Notes under the pieces: model-generated
The model's input: only the letters and a program-made list of their open reading frames with translations
The model's database searches: none
Told to the model about the DNA's origin: nothing
Program-made: the position numbers and the translations under genes
Part shown: positions 1 through 11,805 of the stretch, piece by piece
Layout: each line of letters starts with the position of its first letter
Numbering within the stretch: position 1 is the stretch's first letter
Source of the DNA: Ampelocalamus luodianensis
Lineage: Eukaryota; Streptophyta; Magnoliopsida; Poales; Poaceae
Length of the DNA stretch: 64,000 nt
Direction of reading: 5' to 3'
Assembly (NCBI GenBank): GCA_036346255.1
Contig: CM070619.1
Location: 42,910,342-42,974,341 of the forward strand

Positions 1-3000
1 TAGGTTACCATGAGTAGTTTTAGATGACACATCATTCTCATTATGTGGTATTTTCAATTCATCCAGAAGTTTGAAATTCAAGATTTCCTGAGTTTTCCAT
101 TTGAGGTGATTTTTCTTTAGTCAGAGTAGACATTTTCAGAAAGTTCAGTCGTAGAGGACTTCTATAGCTTAAGCTCCTTAATCAACTGGATCTTAGGACT
201 TCTCCTAACACCCCAACGGCACAATCTGTTAGCTCGAAATAGTTTTCTCCACCCAGCAATATGCAACATCCAGGTTTCCTCCATTAGTGATTTGGGGTTA
301 ATTAATGATTAGCTTAGACTTGTGGAGGGGAATTAGAAATGAATAGGGAGCTGTTGTCATATAAGGGCAAGTTTAACTAGGAGTAGAATTGTCTGCCTGA
401 CCATAGGTGCTAAGCCATTACACTCATAATAAGATAGTTGGAGAGTGCTCTAGGATGACTAAATTAAACCACAAATATCAGTTGGTTACCCGAAGCAAAG
501 CCAGAATGTAGATATAACCAAGGGATGGGTTTGCGTAAGGCTGCATGCCAGGTCCTAATGACATTATATTGAGAGTATTAGTAGGTTAATTAGTCGGTTA
601 ACCTTGGTGAATGGATGTGTCACTAGCAAATTACAGCTGCAGTAATTACAACTAGTGATCATAGCATATAAAGAAATTAACAAATAATACCCGGTGGTTA
701 ATAATCAATAGACCCTGTCAATTAGGGTTCATACCAACTCTAATTTTAATGTTTGAATAGAATGTTTAAGTAGCCGTTGAATCCTAGGTCATCCTAATGC
801 GAAAAGTTTACCTTAGTGCATGTTAAGCCACACAAGTAATAAAGCTAATCAAGATTACTTCAAAAGATGAAACCCGAATCTAATCTATAGACACCCCTGA
901 TCCAGTGTAGGGCTAATGTCCAGCCAACGCTTGGAATTTCCTTGATAAATATAAAATGATAAAATAAACTATTTAATGCGCTAGGTCCCATGTGTCGGTG
1001 AGACGTATGTCTACCCTATGCGAACCCACACATATGCATAGGTCTCACCTGACCATTATGGAACTTCCTCGGCAAATAGGAAGTAATAATTAAAATAATC
1101 ACGAGAGCATATAAGAGGATTGATTTTTGACTGTATGATCATCGTGGGTGTATACATAGAATACATGGAGAGAGTGCTTGTGAGTACTAGGTGGCCTGTT
1201 AAGGAAAATAACATAACTTGAACTCTAGGTATCGTCCGTCGTCATCCGTTCTTATTAGCAAAACCCTTCATGATCCGAAAACAAATATGAGAGTATTACC
1301 TAACCAGGTAATCTCTCCCATCTATGTGTCAAGTGAGGAATGTTCCTGCGGACATTCTCTCCCTGTTAGATTTATCTATTTCGTCTGCAATATTTCCTTC
1401 ATCAGCTCATGTGGATAATCCATCTACAGTATTTCCTTCATCAACTCCAGATGAGTATATATTTATGTCTCATCTGAAGTACTCCCTATTTTTGAAATAC
1501 TAGTTAGTATGCTTAGTTCTATTTGAAGTGTTTTCATCTATTTGAATGTATTTGGATTTCATTTGGTTATTTTCAGACACTCTTGGATGTAGTCGTATTC
1601 TGCGTAATTAGACTCTGAAGCTGTAATGGGACAACAATCCCAACAAGATCGAGGCTGGGATCAAGATTATCAGAACATTGAACAGGATGATTATCAGCAT
1701 ATTGAGCGTGATTATCATCAGAACATCGGTCAAGATTATGACCTAGGTTATCAGAATATTGAGCAAGGCGAGTCAATACTTTGATCATATTGCACCTAAT
1801 TTTGCAATTATATTGTTTTAACTTATGAAATTGCATTGCTATGTTTTATATAACTATATTGGTCTAGCTCATAGTTAATGCCTTAATAATAAATATGTAT
1901 AAACTTCCAATCCTTGAATTTGGACATTATCCTTGTCACCCTAGAATTAATGGTTTATATACTAGTTGAAAGTCTGCATCTAAGTGTCATGCTTAGTCTT
2001 GCTTAGATACATTATCATTCGGGCATTAAATTTCCCGACATCAATCAAACACTTTGAAAATGAAATTGGGCAGTCGAGGCTGGGAGTCTGGCTGGTATGT
2101 TAGACGAATGGTTATTTTGAAAACAAAATAAAACCTAAAAAACAAATTTAGACTCGGGTGACTGGAAAGAGTGGTGGGTGCCGGGGGCATGAGAGGATGT
2201 TAGAATGTGGATGTACCGTCTGAGTCAATTAAAGACCGAATCTGGTAATGACCTCTTATGTAAAATACTGCAACCACAAGTCGGTAACATATACGACATG
2301 GCTAACTAATTTGTTTCACCTCGGCGTGGCTTCGACGTTGGCGGATGAGGGTGGATAGTCGGGGGAGAACGAAGCCATGAGAATCACATGGCGCTAAAGG
2401 GAGACCTCCGGGTTACCAGGGAGAGCACGAAGGAGGTGATACCTAGCGGTGCAAAGTTGCAAAGAGGTGGGATATTGTAAAAGCCTTGTGATAATCAACA
2501 TTAGCCACACACCTACGGAAGTGTGTCAGGGTAGTAAAAGTTGATTTATCTCTTGTGGATAAAGTGTACAAACTCTGCAGAGTAAGAAAACTATCTAGAT
2601 AACCGTGCTCACGGTCAAGAGCGGTGCTGAGAACTTGCTTGATATAGTTTTTATTTTTATAAAACCAGTTGTGTGTGGAATGAAAAGGGGTGGGTTGCAC
2701 CCCAGCAGTTGGAAATGTTGGGTTGGGAACCCAGAGTGTTGTGAAAGCTTGGTCGGGGACCAGTGGTAAATACGGGATAGCCTGAGCATTGAGTGGATGA
2801 ACTCACTCAATGGTATAGGAGATGAAATCTCTGCTAATACTTTACAACAAAATTCAATTTATGAAAACCTGTGTTGGTTAAAATGCTAAGTCTTAGGTTT
2901 TGCTACTACTTACCTTATTCCAACAAATGGCTTTGTGCAAAATAAAAGAACCTTAAACCTCCCTTTGTTTAGCCTTGCATCTATAATAATTGCATTGTGT

Positions 3001-3420
3001 ATTGGCTCGCGAATACGGTTGTGTACTCATACTCGCTATTTACATTCTTTTAGTCAGTAAGCACATAAAAGAAGACTCCAAAGACAATTATGAATGTTGA
3101 TCAAGATTGAAGATCAAGAAGGCCAAGAGCTAGGTCGCGAGCCTACAGTCGATTGTCGGTGGGTATATCGAGAGGGTTCCACGTATTATACTCTGAATCT
3201 GCTTTTGCTGCTGATTTCTGAAAAGTATTTGCCTACACGACCATTTTGCATGTCAAAAGCCGTAAGGTATATTTACGCTTTGTTTAATATTATGCAATAG
3301 TTTTACACTTTCGTGATATGTATTTGAACCAACAATGTAATTGAGTGTACTATCTTACTGTTCCTGGGAATGACAAAAATATACACAGTAGGTCCCAACT
3401 TCCAAATTTGGGGTCTAGCA
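1..3420 (+). mobile_element. Ty3-gypsy type LTR, 5' end outside or unresolved
   Basis: No coding sequence is supported here. Blocks at about 1640-1870 and 2440-2640 match, in order, blocks of the long gypsy LTRs at 25298-28709 and 30729-34139, including the CTACGGAA hairpin and the CTCTGCAGAG palindrome. That hairpin lies about 0.9 kb from the 3' end in the other LTRs, which predicts an end near 3410. The last 45 bases up to 3420 align by eye with the end of the 25298 LTR, and copia coding sequence resumes at 3421. I infer an LTR (solo, or part of an element) inserted in a copia element. No TGTAACA start is visible, so the left end is probably before base 1. The first 1 kb has little recognisable similarity and is assigned by position only. 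Confidence 0.6.
1655..1770 (+). repeat. Degenerate short tandem repeat inside the LTR
   Basis: Four to five imperfect units of 22-30 bp built on GATTATCAGAACATTGAGCA follow each other. The unit is close to the sequence just upstream of the TTTGATCATATTG block shared with the other gypsy LTRs, so it looks like local expansion of an LTR motif. Confidence 0.5.
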
Positions 3421-3895
3421 TGGTTACACCGATGCTAGCTTCCAAACCGACAAGGATGATTTTAGATCACAGTCTGGGTTTGTGTTTTGTCTTAATGGAG
3501 GAGCAGTGAGCTGAAAAAGTTTCAAGTAAGGAACAGTTGCTAATTCTACAACAGAGACTGAGTACATTGTGGCTTCCGAAGCTGCAAAAGAAGTCGTATG
3601 GATTAGAAAGTTCATTAATGAACTAGGTGTGGTCTCTGGTGCTTCCAATCTAATGGATCTCTATTGTGATAATAATGGAGCTATTGCACAAGCTAAGAAG
3701 CCTAGATCGCATCAAAAGTCCAAACACATACTTCGACGATATCACATTATTCGTGAGATTGTTGAAAGAGGTGATATGAAGATATGCAAAGTACACAGGG
3801 ATTTGAATATTGCTGATCCATCGACAAAACCTCTCCCGCAACCTAAGCATGAGGTGCACACAAGAGCTATGTGTATTAGATACATGTATGATTAA
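3421..3895 (+). pseudogene. Ty1-copia RNase H, C-terminal end of pol (BARE/RIRE1-like)
   Basis: The translation gives the RNase H core GYTDASFQTDKDDFRSQSGF, then a stretch with in-frame stops, then the C-terminal part from 3569 (ASEAAKEVVWIRKF, LYCDNNGAIAQAKKP, HQKSKHILRRYHIIREI, KICKVH, DPSTKPLPQPKHE). This matches the order and wording of the BARE-1/RIRE1 pol end. The 5' part of the element is cut off at 3420 by the gypsy LTR. The stop is at 3893-3895, 20 bp before the 3' LTR, the usual spacing for a polypurine tract region. It is not functional because the N-terminal part is missing and stops interrupt it. Confidence 0.85.
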
Positions 3896-3915
3896 CTCTA
3901 GTGCAAGTGAAAAAC

Positions 3916-5503
3916 TGTTAGTGATATGCCCTATATGCAATCATAGAGATGATTGTATCACGTCTATGTTTATGAGTTACTGAATAAATGTTATTATGTT
4001 CCTTGAATGAATTATCAGTTATATAGATTAACAAGTATGCGACTTGTTGGCGAAGCTCTTTAACTTATATGATGTCATTCTAATTGTATCCCTGTTCGGA
4101 TGTCACTGGTCGGAACACTAGTGACTATTGACCAACACATGTATTGATTGATGACTATGTTTCACCGGTCATGGATATAGAGATATTGAATCAATAATGT
4201 GAACGCATACTAGAGAACATGCTATTGGATTGACCCACCTTGAGACACTGTTGATATCGTTATGATTTAATGTGTCATCAGTTGGTCTCAAGCAATGATG
4301 ATGTATAATTCTTAGACCTGAGATCAGCATAGTTTCCTATATGTGTAATAGTACACTTAGGGGTTGCCAAATACTACACCGTAACTAGGTAGTTATAAAG
4401 GTAGCTTTAGAATATGCTATGAAACATACGGAGAAATGTGACTGGTCGGATGTGGGATTTGCCCCTCCTAACATAACAAAAGAGATATCTCTAGGCCCCT
4501 TGATGTGGTTAGATAAAGAAAGTGCATGGCCATGCCGCTAGTGGTCGAAGATTTGATCACATGAAATTATCCGTCACTTGATCGAGAAAATATTGAACTA
4601 TTCATGGATGATAAATTATCTCACCTAGAGTTCAACTAAATATCGTGAGGCAAAGGAAGAATACACAAGCAGCTCATTCGGTTCGACCAGATACGGACTA
4701 GTTGTATAGAGATATGAGCTAGTCGTAGACTGATCGAATATAATCACTAAGTAGTCATAAACTGGTTATAAGGAGTTATGAACTGGTCATGACTAAATAT
4801 AGACTGGTCGTATAGAGATACGAGCTGGTCGTAAGTGATAAGGACCTAGTCATATATCATATTTCATTAAGGTTCATTCGATATAATTTATGTGTATTCA
4901 GGAATCGTTATGTCCTGCTAGGAACCGCTAACAACTCGTGATCGGAAATGAGTTTTTGAGTCACAACTGATTACGCATGAACCTACAGGGTCACGCACTT
5001 ACCGGGTTGGAACAAACGAGTTCGGATATGATCCGTCATGGGCTATTTATAAGGGAATGCATGAGGCTATTGGGAAAATAGACACACATAGAACGTGAGT
5101 CGCTCCACCAAAACCCTAGCCTCCATCTCCTCGAAGACCCTACCGTGTGAGTTGGTGCTAGCACACTGGCATATGGTGTTCCATCCCTGGACATGTGGAT
5201 ACCGTAGAGGTGCCACTGCGATTGCTGCTGTATTGAACGAGGACGATCCACGATTTTCAACTAGGAACACGATTGGTTGCTGAAGGTGACTGCTGAAGGT
5301 GACGACTGGCATCGAGGACGTTGGACGATCAACTATGACCACTACATTGACGTGCTCGACGTTGGATCAGGCTACTCCAACTCTTCTTTCGCTGCATTAC
5401 GCGTCTCGTGGTAACAATCTATGATCTATTACTTGCATAGCTTCCTGATTTGAATGATAGAATTTTTGAATTGTCGCTACTGTAGCCTACCCGTATCCCT
5501 TCA
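3916..5503 (+). mobile_element. 3' LTR of BARE/RIRE1-like copia element (1588 bp)
   Basis: The LTR starts TGTTAGTGATATGCCCTA and ends CCCGTATCCCTTCA. It matches, in inverted orientation, the LTR at 55295-56878 (1584 bp) and the split solo LTR at 9825-24170. It directly follows the RNase H end at 3895, so it is the 3' LTR of that element. A run of related about 20-bp motifs (ACTGGTCG or GACTAGTCG, with GTATAGAGATA) lies at about 4680-4860 and is also present in the 55295 copy. It is followed by a CACTA-like sequence. I cannot confirm a target duplication because the 5' LTR is outside the window. Confidence 0.85.
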
Positions 5504-5505
5504 AG

Positions 5506-5832
5506 CATACTATCACAAATGGCTACCACTAACAACCGTCTGTGATATATCGGATATCACAGATGGTTATTTTTTTCTAGCCATCTGTGATATGTCTCCC
5601 ATCATAGACGGTTATACGTACTAACCGTCTGTGATGGCCGACGTATCACAGATGGTTGTTGGTAGAAGCCATCTTGATGGCCTACTATCAAGATGGCTTC
5701 GACCTAAAAATCGTCTATGTTGTGACTTATCACAGACGGCTCACAAACTGTCTGTGATAACCGCCTGTTATTACAGACACATAAATTCAGGCGGTTCAGA
5801 AACCGTCTGTGATGACCCTTTGTGTAGTAGTG
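5506..5832. mobile_element. Small non-autonomous CACTA element
   Basis: The right end reads, on the minus strand, CACTACTACACAAAGGG. The left end CATACTATCACAAATGG is the same TIR with one deletion and one insertion. Between them are direct and inverted copies of the subterminal motif CCGTCTGTGAT (or AACCGTCTGTGAT), the motif also seen in the larger CACTA at 10964-23942. It has no coding capacity. Flanking 3-mers (AAG, TCT) do not match, so no TSD supports the left end. It truncates the hAT transposase on its right. Confidence 0.65.
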
Positions 5833-7546
5833 TCTCTTAATCAAACCCATGGCATGAACGATGTCTAGATCCTTCCTTTGGAATTCATGTGATAATTCAT
5901 TTGTAATGCCCAACAAATCCAACACCAAATGCAATATGAACACAAATTCAAAACTTTCCATTTTTCTTATCAAGCCATATGCTCCACCAAAATTAGATGT
6001 TTGACGACTATCATCAATTACAATTTCTAGCGCCTCCTTTGTTCCCCCACATTTCAAACAACGGAGCAAGATTTTGTGATGTGAGCCCCATCTAGTATCT
6101 CCAAGTCTAGCTAGGCCAGTTTTCCAATGCAACCCCGTTCCAGTGAGAATCAAGTCATTCTCCACTTTCTGCAATAAGACTTCATGGTGCTTTTCAATCA
6201 AAGCATCCATCCTCTTGCAAGATGAACTAACAATGTTCACTATTAGGGAAACATAATTGAAGAAATCAGCAATAGCTTTGACACTACTTGAGACGGTGAC
6301 AACTGCTAATTGCAACTGATGGGCAAAGCAATGGACATAGAAAACATACGGATTTTCATCTCAAATATGTTTTTGGAAGCCATTAAATTCTCCTCTCATA
6401 TTTAAAGCTCCATCATATCCTTGCACGCGAAGCCTCGAAAGAGATAAATCATGTCCTGCAAGCACACCAAACAATGCACCCTTCAATGAAGCAGAAGTAC
6501 ACTCTTTGACATGTACAAGTTTAAGAAAGCTTTCCATGACCTTCCCTTGGTTTTTAACAAATCTGCATGTCACAAGATATGCAAGTTAGGACACACAATG
6601 CATAAATGGTATGATTAAAAATATAAAACCAACTATTAACCTCACAATCATAACCATTTGCTCCTTTATTGATACATCTCGGGATTCATCAATAAGCACT
6701 AAAAAATTCTTATCTCCAATCTCACCAATAATCACCTGAGTGACCTCTTCTGTACAAGCTTTTGCAAGGTCTTTTTGAATCCATGGAGAAGTCATGGTAC
6801 AATGCTTAAGAGCTACATCAACTGTCTTCTTCACTTCTTCCTTCTTATCATTATACCACTCCACCAACTCCTTAAAATTTCTCGTATTGATGGAAGTAGC
6901 AGATTCATCGTGTCCACGGAAAGCTTCACCTTGCATTAGGAGAAATCTTGCACAATCTAGAGAAGCAGTTAGACGAATTTTATATGCAATTTCATTCGCC
7001 TTACCACGAGCATCTAATTTACGTGACACACTTAATATTTGATTATTGAAATCCTCACATGCTTGCCTATAAAAGCTATGGGTACTACTAGGTCCACCAA
7101 CATGGTCATTCAAACTTTTCAAAGCCTTCCTCCAATTAACAAACTCAACTTTTGTGAATGCATCATTGCTAAAATAATGGGAATATGACGGACTCTTGAA
7201 AAGAAAGCAATAGAAACAAATGGTGGCATCCTTTGACACTATATTTCAACCAATCAAATTTGTTGAACCATGTTTCTTGAAAGGATCTCCAACAATCCAT
7301 CATTTTCTTTGGAAAAATATGGCCGATTGGTCGAGTTGGACCCTTCAACAAATATGCCCTCCTCACTTGATCTCTAATTTCATTGGGATAATCTTCAATT
7401 GGTATGCGACATGCTGGATTGACAGTGGTGTCATCCAGATTAAAATCAATCCAAAGCTTCTTTGGTTGAGTTGTGCTCTCATTGGTTCGAGGAGTACTTG
7501 TATTTGGATTATTGGAGAAATAACTATGCAAAGTTTGTTTGTCCAT
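5833..7546 (-). pseudogene. hAT transposase (TTF-type zinc finger / DUF4371 type), truncated
   Basis: On the minus strand the reading starts at 7546 (MDKQTLHSYF). It passes through a TTF-like segment (WRSFQETWFNKFDWLKYS, CFYCFLF), a DUF4371-like region (NWRKALKSLNDHVGG, GHDESA, LVLIDESRDVS) and the core (VQGYDGALNMRGEFNGFQ, ARLGDTRWGSHH). This order is that of plant zinc finger MYM-type 1-like hAT transposases. An intron of 78 bp with GT-AG ends is supported at 6563-6640. Defects: a frameshift near 7230-7240, a TGA at 6361-6363, and loss of the C-terminal hATC dimerisation region, because the frame runs into the CACTA element at 5832. It is therefore inactive. Confidence 0.85.
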
Positions 7547-8710
7547 CTTTTATAAATCTATCACAAATTGTATATAATCCATGAGTACTAAGTACATGTA
7601 ACTAGAATAAACAAATAGACAACACCATCTCAACATTCCAATTTTTAGGTTTCTAAGTTTCTAAGTATTTAAATGAGTGAGCCAAACCACTATCAAGTGT
7701 CAACTTTAGTACTTTACCTCAGCAGCCAGCAGCTCACTAGCTCAGCTCCTTAATCCTTATCTCCTTAGTCCTCGTTCCTCTTCCTTAAAGCTCCTCAAGC
7801 CGCCAGAGTGCCTGACTGCCTCACTGCCTCGCGCATGTCGCGCCCACACCTCTGCCGGTTCACTAGCCTCACGTGCCCGCGCGCGCCCGCACCTCCCGCG
7901 CCTTCACCGGACGCAGCTCGACCGCAGGCAGCTTGCCCCACGCGCTCGCTCCTGGCTGCGGCGGCCCAACTGCCTAGGTGGCTAGGCATGCCGAGGCTAG
8001 CTCTGTGGCTCACCCCTCGGCTCTCACGCTTGCCCCTCGGCAGGCGGCCCCAACCACGTGCCGAGCCACAGGCTGCTCGCCGCCTCGGCCCCGCTGTCGC
8101 CGTCAGCCGCACTTGCCCAGGTGAGTTGTGCTGTGAATGGCCGAATGGGGGATGGAATTAGGGATTTGGGGTGTGGGGAATGGGGAGTTCGGGATTGAGA
8201 CATTGAGTTGATGAGTTGATGCATGTAATGCAAAAATGGGCCCTATGACATTAGATTATGGAAAGAATATGGCCCAAATATCATTGCTTCCAGAGTTCCT
8301 GCTTCCTGAGTTCCTTCTTCGAAACTTCGGTGCTTTCCTTCATGGGTATTGCTCCTTCCTTCCTTCTTGGTTCTTGCTTGCGCGCCACCGGTGCTGTGTC
8401 CACGGATGGGACCTGGAGGAAGAGATGATAGCAGGGGGTTTCTAGGGGTGTGGCGGCTAGAGCTAGTGCGCACGCCCCTGCACGCACCAGTGTTGCGTCC
8501 GCCACTATAGAGTGATGCTTTGTCCAACACTCACGCGTGGTGTATGTGTGTGCAATGGCATGCCACGCAGCGCATGTTTAATCAAAGTCGATTTTCCTTA
8601 TGGATGCACACACACGAGCGCGCGAGGAGGAAGAGATTTTCTCGACGTTGCAAAGTGCTCACGTCTTTTCTGTGTTGTCTATTATCTGACTCAAAACAAT
8701 AATGCCGATA
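7547..8710. other. Upstream flank of the hAT transposase, no gene supported
   Basis: 7547-7800 is AT-rich and 7800-8160 is GC-rich with several overlapping frames that show no family motif. This could be the 5' part of the hAT element, since it lies upstream of the transposase start, but I could not find a terminal repeat or 8-bp TSD. 8160-8710 is mixed sequence in which I recognise nothing. Confidence 0.3.
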
Positions 8711-8720
8711 ACTAACTAAC

Positions 8721-9532
8721 GAGTTTTTTAAAATAATATTATTTTAAAAGATAATTACAAAATTAAATAGTCAAAAAATACAAAAGTAGGTCCCTTTCGC
8801 CATTTGAAATGGCGACAGGCTCCTGTCGCCATTTCAATTAGTGATAGGGACCCTGTCGCCCAAGGGAACAGTGGGAGACATTTCTGTCACCAGTTCAATT
8901 GGCGACAGGATTCCTACTGCCATTTAAATTGGCAATAGGTTTATAGGAATTTTTAAATATAGCACATAAGCTAAAAAAAGTACGAATTTTTTTGTGGAAC
9001 CTACTGCCATTTCAATTGGCAATAGGTTTTTAGGAATTTTTAAATATAGCACATAAGCTCAAAAAATTACGAATTTTTTTTGTGGAACCTCCTCACATAG
9101 TTTACTTGCTTGTGTAATTTGTTCATAATTTTATACGTTCTAAATTGTGCTCCAAAATTCTTGTAAATAGTATACTTAAATGAATTTTGGAGAACAATTC
9201 AGAATGTATAAAATTATTTAAAAATTACACAAGCAATTACGCTGTGTTGGAGGCTCCACAAAAAATCTTAATGTTTTTAACTCATTTTCTATATTTAAAA
9301 ATTCCTAGAAACCTATCGCCAATTCAAATAACGACATGAATCCTGTCGCCAATTGAACTAGCGACAGGAAACCCCCACTATTCCCTTTGGGGTCAGGGTC
9401 CTGTCGATAATTGAAATGGTGATAGGAGCATGTCGCCATTTCAAATGGCAACAGAGACCTAGTTTTGTAAAAAAAAATTGACTGTTTAATTTTGTAATTA
9501 TCTTTTAAAATAATATTATTTTAAAAAAATTC
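8721..9532. mobile_element. MULE-type MITE with long inverted arms
   Basis: A perfect 10-bp direct repeat ACTAACTAAC flanks it (8711-8720 and 9533-9542), compatible with the 9-10 bp TSD of Mutator-like elements. The termini are GAGTTTTTTAAAATAATATT and, read inward from the right, GAATTTTTTTAAAATAATAT, and complementarity continues through most of the element. Both arms carry repeated hairpin units of the form TGTCGCCATTTCAATTGGCGACAG. The left arm contains a duplicated segment (GGCAATAGGTTT...GTGGAACCT, about 8930-9090). It has no ORF and is non-autonomous. Confidence 0.8.
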
Positions 9533-9824
9533 ACTAACTAACAGAGAGCAGTATCCTGATCCATTTTTCATGCCACACTGCACCCAAAGTGCACTACTAA
9601 CAATAGACTGCATGCAACTTATTTAGGAGAAGGAAACAACATGTTAACAGCACCATGCAAGTGCTAATGCTAACACAAACTAAGCACAACATATCACAAA
9701 GACACATGCAACAAGATTATAAACAACAGCGCATCCATCCATTCGAACACAGGCCAACAATGGCAGCAAGAAGCAACCGACTCCTAATCATCCCCATGTC
9801 CACCCTTGTCATCTTCCTCCTCCT

Positions 9825-10963
9825 TGTTGGAGATATGCCCTAGAGGCAATCATAGAGATGATTATATTTCGTTATGTTCAGAATTTATTGGATAATATGT
9901 TATCTTGTTCTTAGAATAATATCATTAATACTTATTATCAAGTATGTGACTTGTTTGTGAAACTCTATATTTCTGCGATGATTATTCTTGAGCGTTCCCT
10001 AGTCGAAAACATATGAGGACACATATGAATAGACTAGCATATGTTTTGGTTGATGACCATATTTTACGGGTCATAGATATGAAGATATCAAACCAATAAT
10101 ATGGACATATGTTAGCGAACATGGGGTTGGAACGACCCACCATGAGACACTGCGAGAACGTTGCATTCTTACATGTCATCAGTTGGTCTCATTTACAGTA
10201 CGTATGCTATGTCCTTAGACTTGAGGTCATCACTTGTACTCGAGATGCGACTTAGGGGTTGCCAAACGCTATTCCGTAACTGGGTAGTTATAAAGGTAGC
10301 TTTCGAGTTTTGTCATGATCATGCAACGAGACATGCTCGATCAAGATATGATTTGCCCCTCCATGCAACAGGAGATATATCTCTAGGCCTCTTGAGTGAT
10401 TGGATTCCAGAAATGCATGGCCATGCTACTCGCGGTTAAAGAGTTAATCGTAGTCGGGGAATTTGAGTCACGTGATCGAGAAAGAGTGGTCAAGCTAACC
10501 AACAAGGATGGCACGTACTCGCCTTGAGCTTGACCGATATTGTGAGGCAAAAGGAAATGCATATAAGTTTTGTTGAGATTCGTCTGATATGATCTTTACG
10601 TATACTTAGGAGTTGGCATGTCTTGCTAGGGCTGCTACCAATTAGTGGACGAGTAGGAGTACTCAGGCCATGTTCAAGTGTACGTGAACCTATAAGGTGA
10701 CACGTTTAAAGGGCTAGGATTTAATTTAGATGGTGATCCAAATTATTGTGGGCCACGAGTTCCTAATGGGCCTCAAAGTTCGAAACCCATCATGGATGCC
10801 TATACATAGAGGGGCAGTGGCATAGGGTTTCGATTGAATTTGGAATTCCCGAAACCCTAGTGGCCACACCTTCCTCATGTAATACCACGCAGTCGGCGCT
10901 AGCACTCCAGCGCGTGGTGTCCCTGCCCCGTACGTGTGCATAGCTTGGAGGTGTTGATGCGAA
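9825..10963 (+). mobile_element. BARE/RIRE1-like solo LTR, 5' part
   Basis: It starts TGTTGGAGATATGCCCTAGAG, preceded by CTCCT at 9820-9824. It is homologous to the LTRs at 3916 and 55295, though without their full motif array. The CACTA element interrupts it at 10964, after the target triplet GAA (10961-10963). The rest of the LTR is at 23943-24170. No internal copia sequence lies between the two parts, so it is a solo LTR left by LTR-LTR recombination. Confidence 0.88.
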
Positions 10964-10984
10964 CACTACTACAAAAAGGCTAAT

Positions 10985-11310
10985 ACTAGATGTATCATCA
11001 CAAGCGGTTGACCAAAATCGTCTGTATTACATGAAATCACAAACGATTTTGGTTTAGAGACCATCTGTGTTACTGGTTGAACTAAAAACCATTTGTGAAG
11101 ACGTAATATCACAGATGGTTCATTATTAAAATTGTCTATGAAGTATCACAGACGGTTCTTAACAATAACTGTCTGTGATATCTAGAAATATCACAAACGA
11201 TTTTCAACAAACAACCGTCTGTGATATTTCACATATGGTTCTTAACACGAATAATCTGTGATAATTGTAGACTTCACAGATGGTTTTTAATTATAACCGT
11301 CTGTGATAAT
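10985..11310. repeat. CACTA 5' subterminal repeat array
   Basis: About ten copies, in both orientations, of a motif near AACCGTCTGTGATATC lie here, roughly every 30 bp. In En/Spm elements such arrays bind the element-encoded TNPA-type protein. That role is inferred here from position and repetition only. Confidence 0.75.
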
Positions 11311-11805
11311 GTCGCTACAGTTCCTAGTGAGTTTGTTCGTTGTCGATGCGTCTGTTCGTCGCATCAATACCACTTTAGCTCCTCGATGCGTCTCTTCGTC
11401 TCTCGCGTCGAATTTATTACTTGTTTTATAAAAAGAATCATCTGCCATGGAAGATGATCACCCCCACACATAAACTCTACAATATATACTTCTAAAGCAG
11501 AAATTAATGGCTCCCTCTGTTTGCTTGTCGCCGACATTGATGGTCTTCCTGGCTATACTGTACGAGCACCTCTACGGCCTTACGTTGACGGATGCTGCAG
11601 AAGGACACTGTTTCAATAGTGTCCTCACTCCTCTGCCTGAGGATTTGCCAGCGGTGACAACCACCTTCCACCGTATTGACATCCTCCTCCGCCGCGTCTT
11701 CCAGGTGATCTCCCACTTCTGACGGGTGTACTGCGTCATCGACATGGTCCTCCACAATGCTTGGACTGCTTAATCGAGGCGACGGGCGACTAAATCGACC
11801 ATGCT
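11311..11805. other. CACTA body, gene-like sequence of unknown origin
   Basis: A 71-codon frame starts at 11507 (MAPSVCLSPTLMVFLAILYE) and an overlapping antisense frame also exists. Neither has a motif I recognise. Codon-like composition and a position between the CACTA terminus and the gypsy insertion suggest a captured gene piece or a degraded transposase gene, and I cannot choose between them. Confidence 0.3.

Noticed and set aside
5503..5835. TSD for the small CACTA element
   Set aside because: Flanking triplets AAG and TCT do not match, so I report the element without a TSD.
7808..8161. 117-codon GC-rich ORF
   Set aside because: Overlapping frames exist on both strands with no family motif. 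More likely the upstream region of the hAT element.
8440..8520. Possible hAT terminal repeat (TAGGGGTGTGGC)
   Set aside because: No matching partner on the other side and no 8-bp duplication found.
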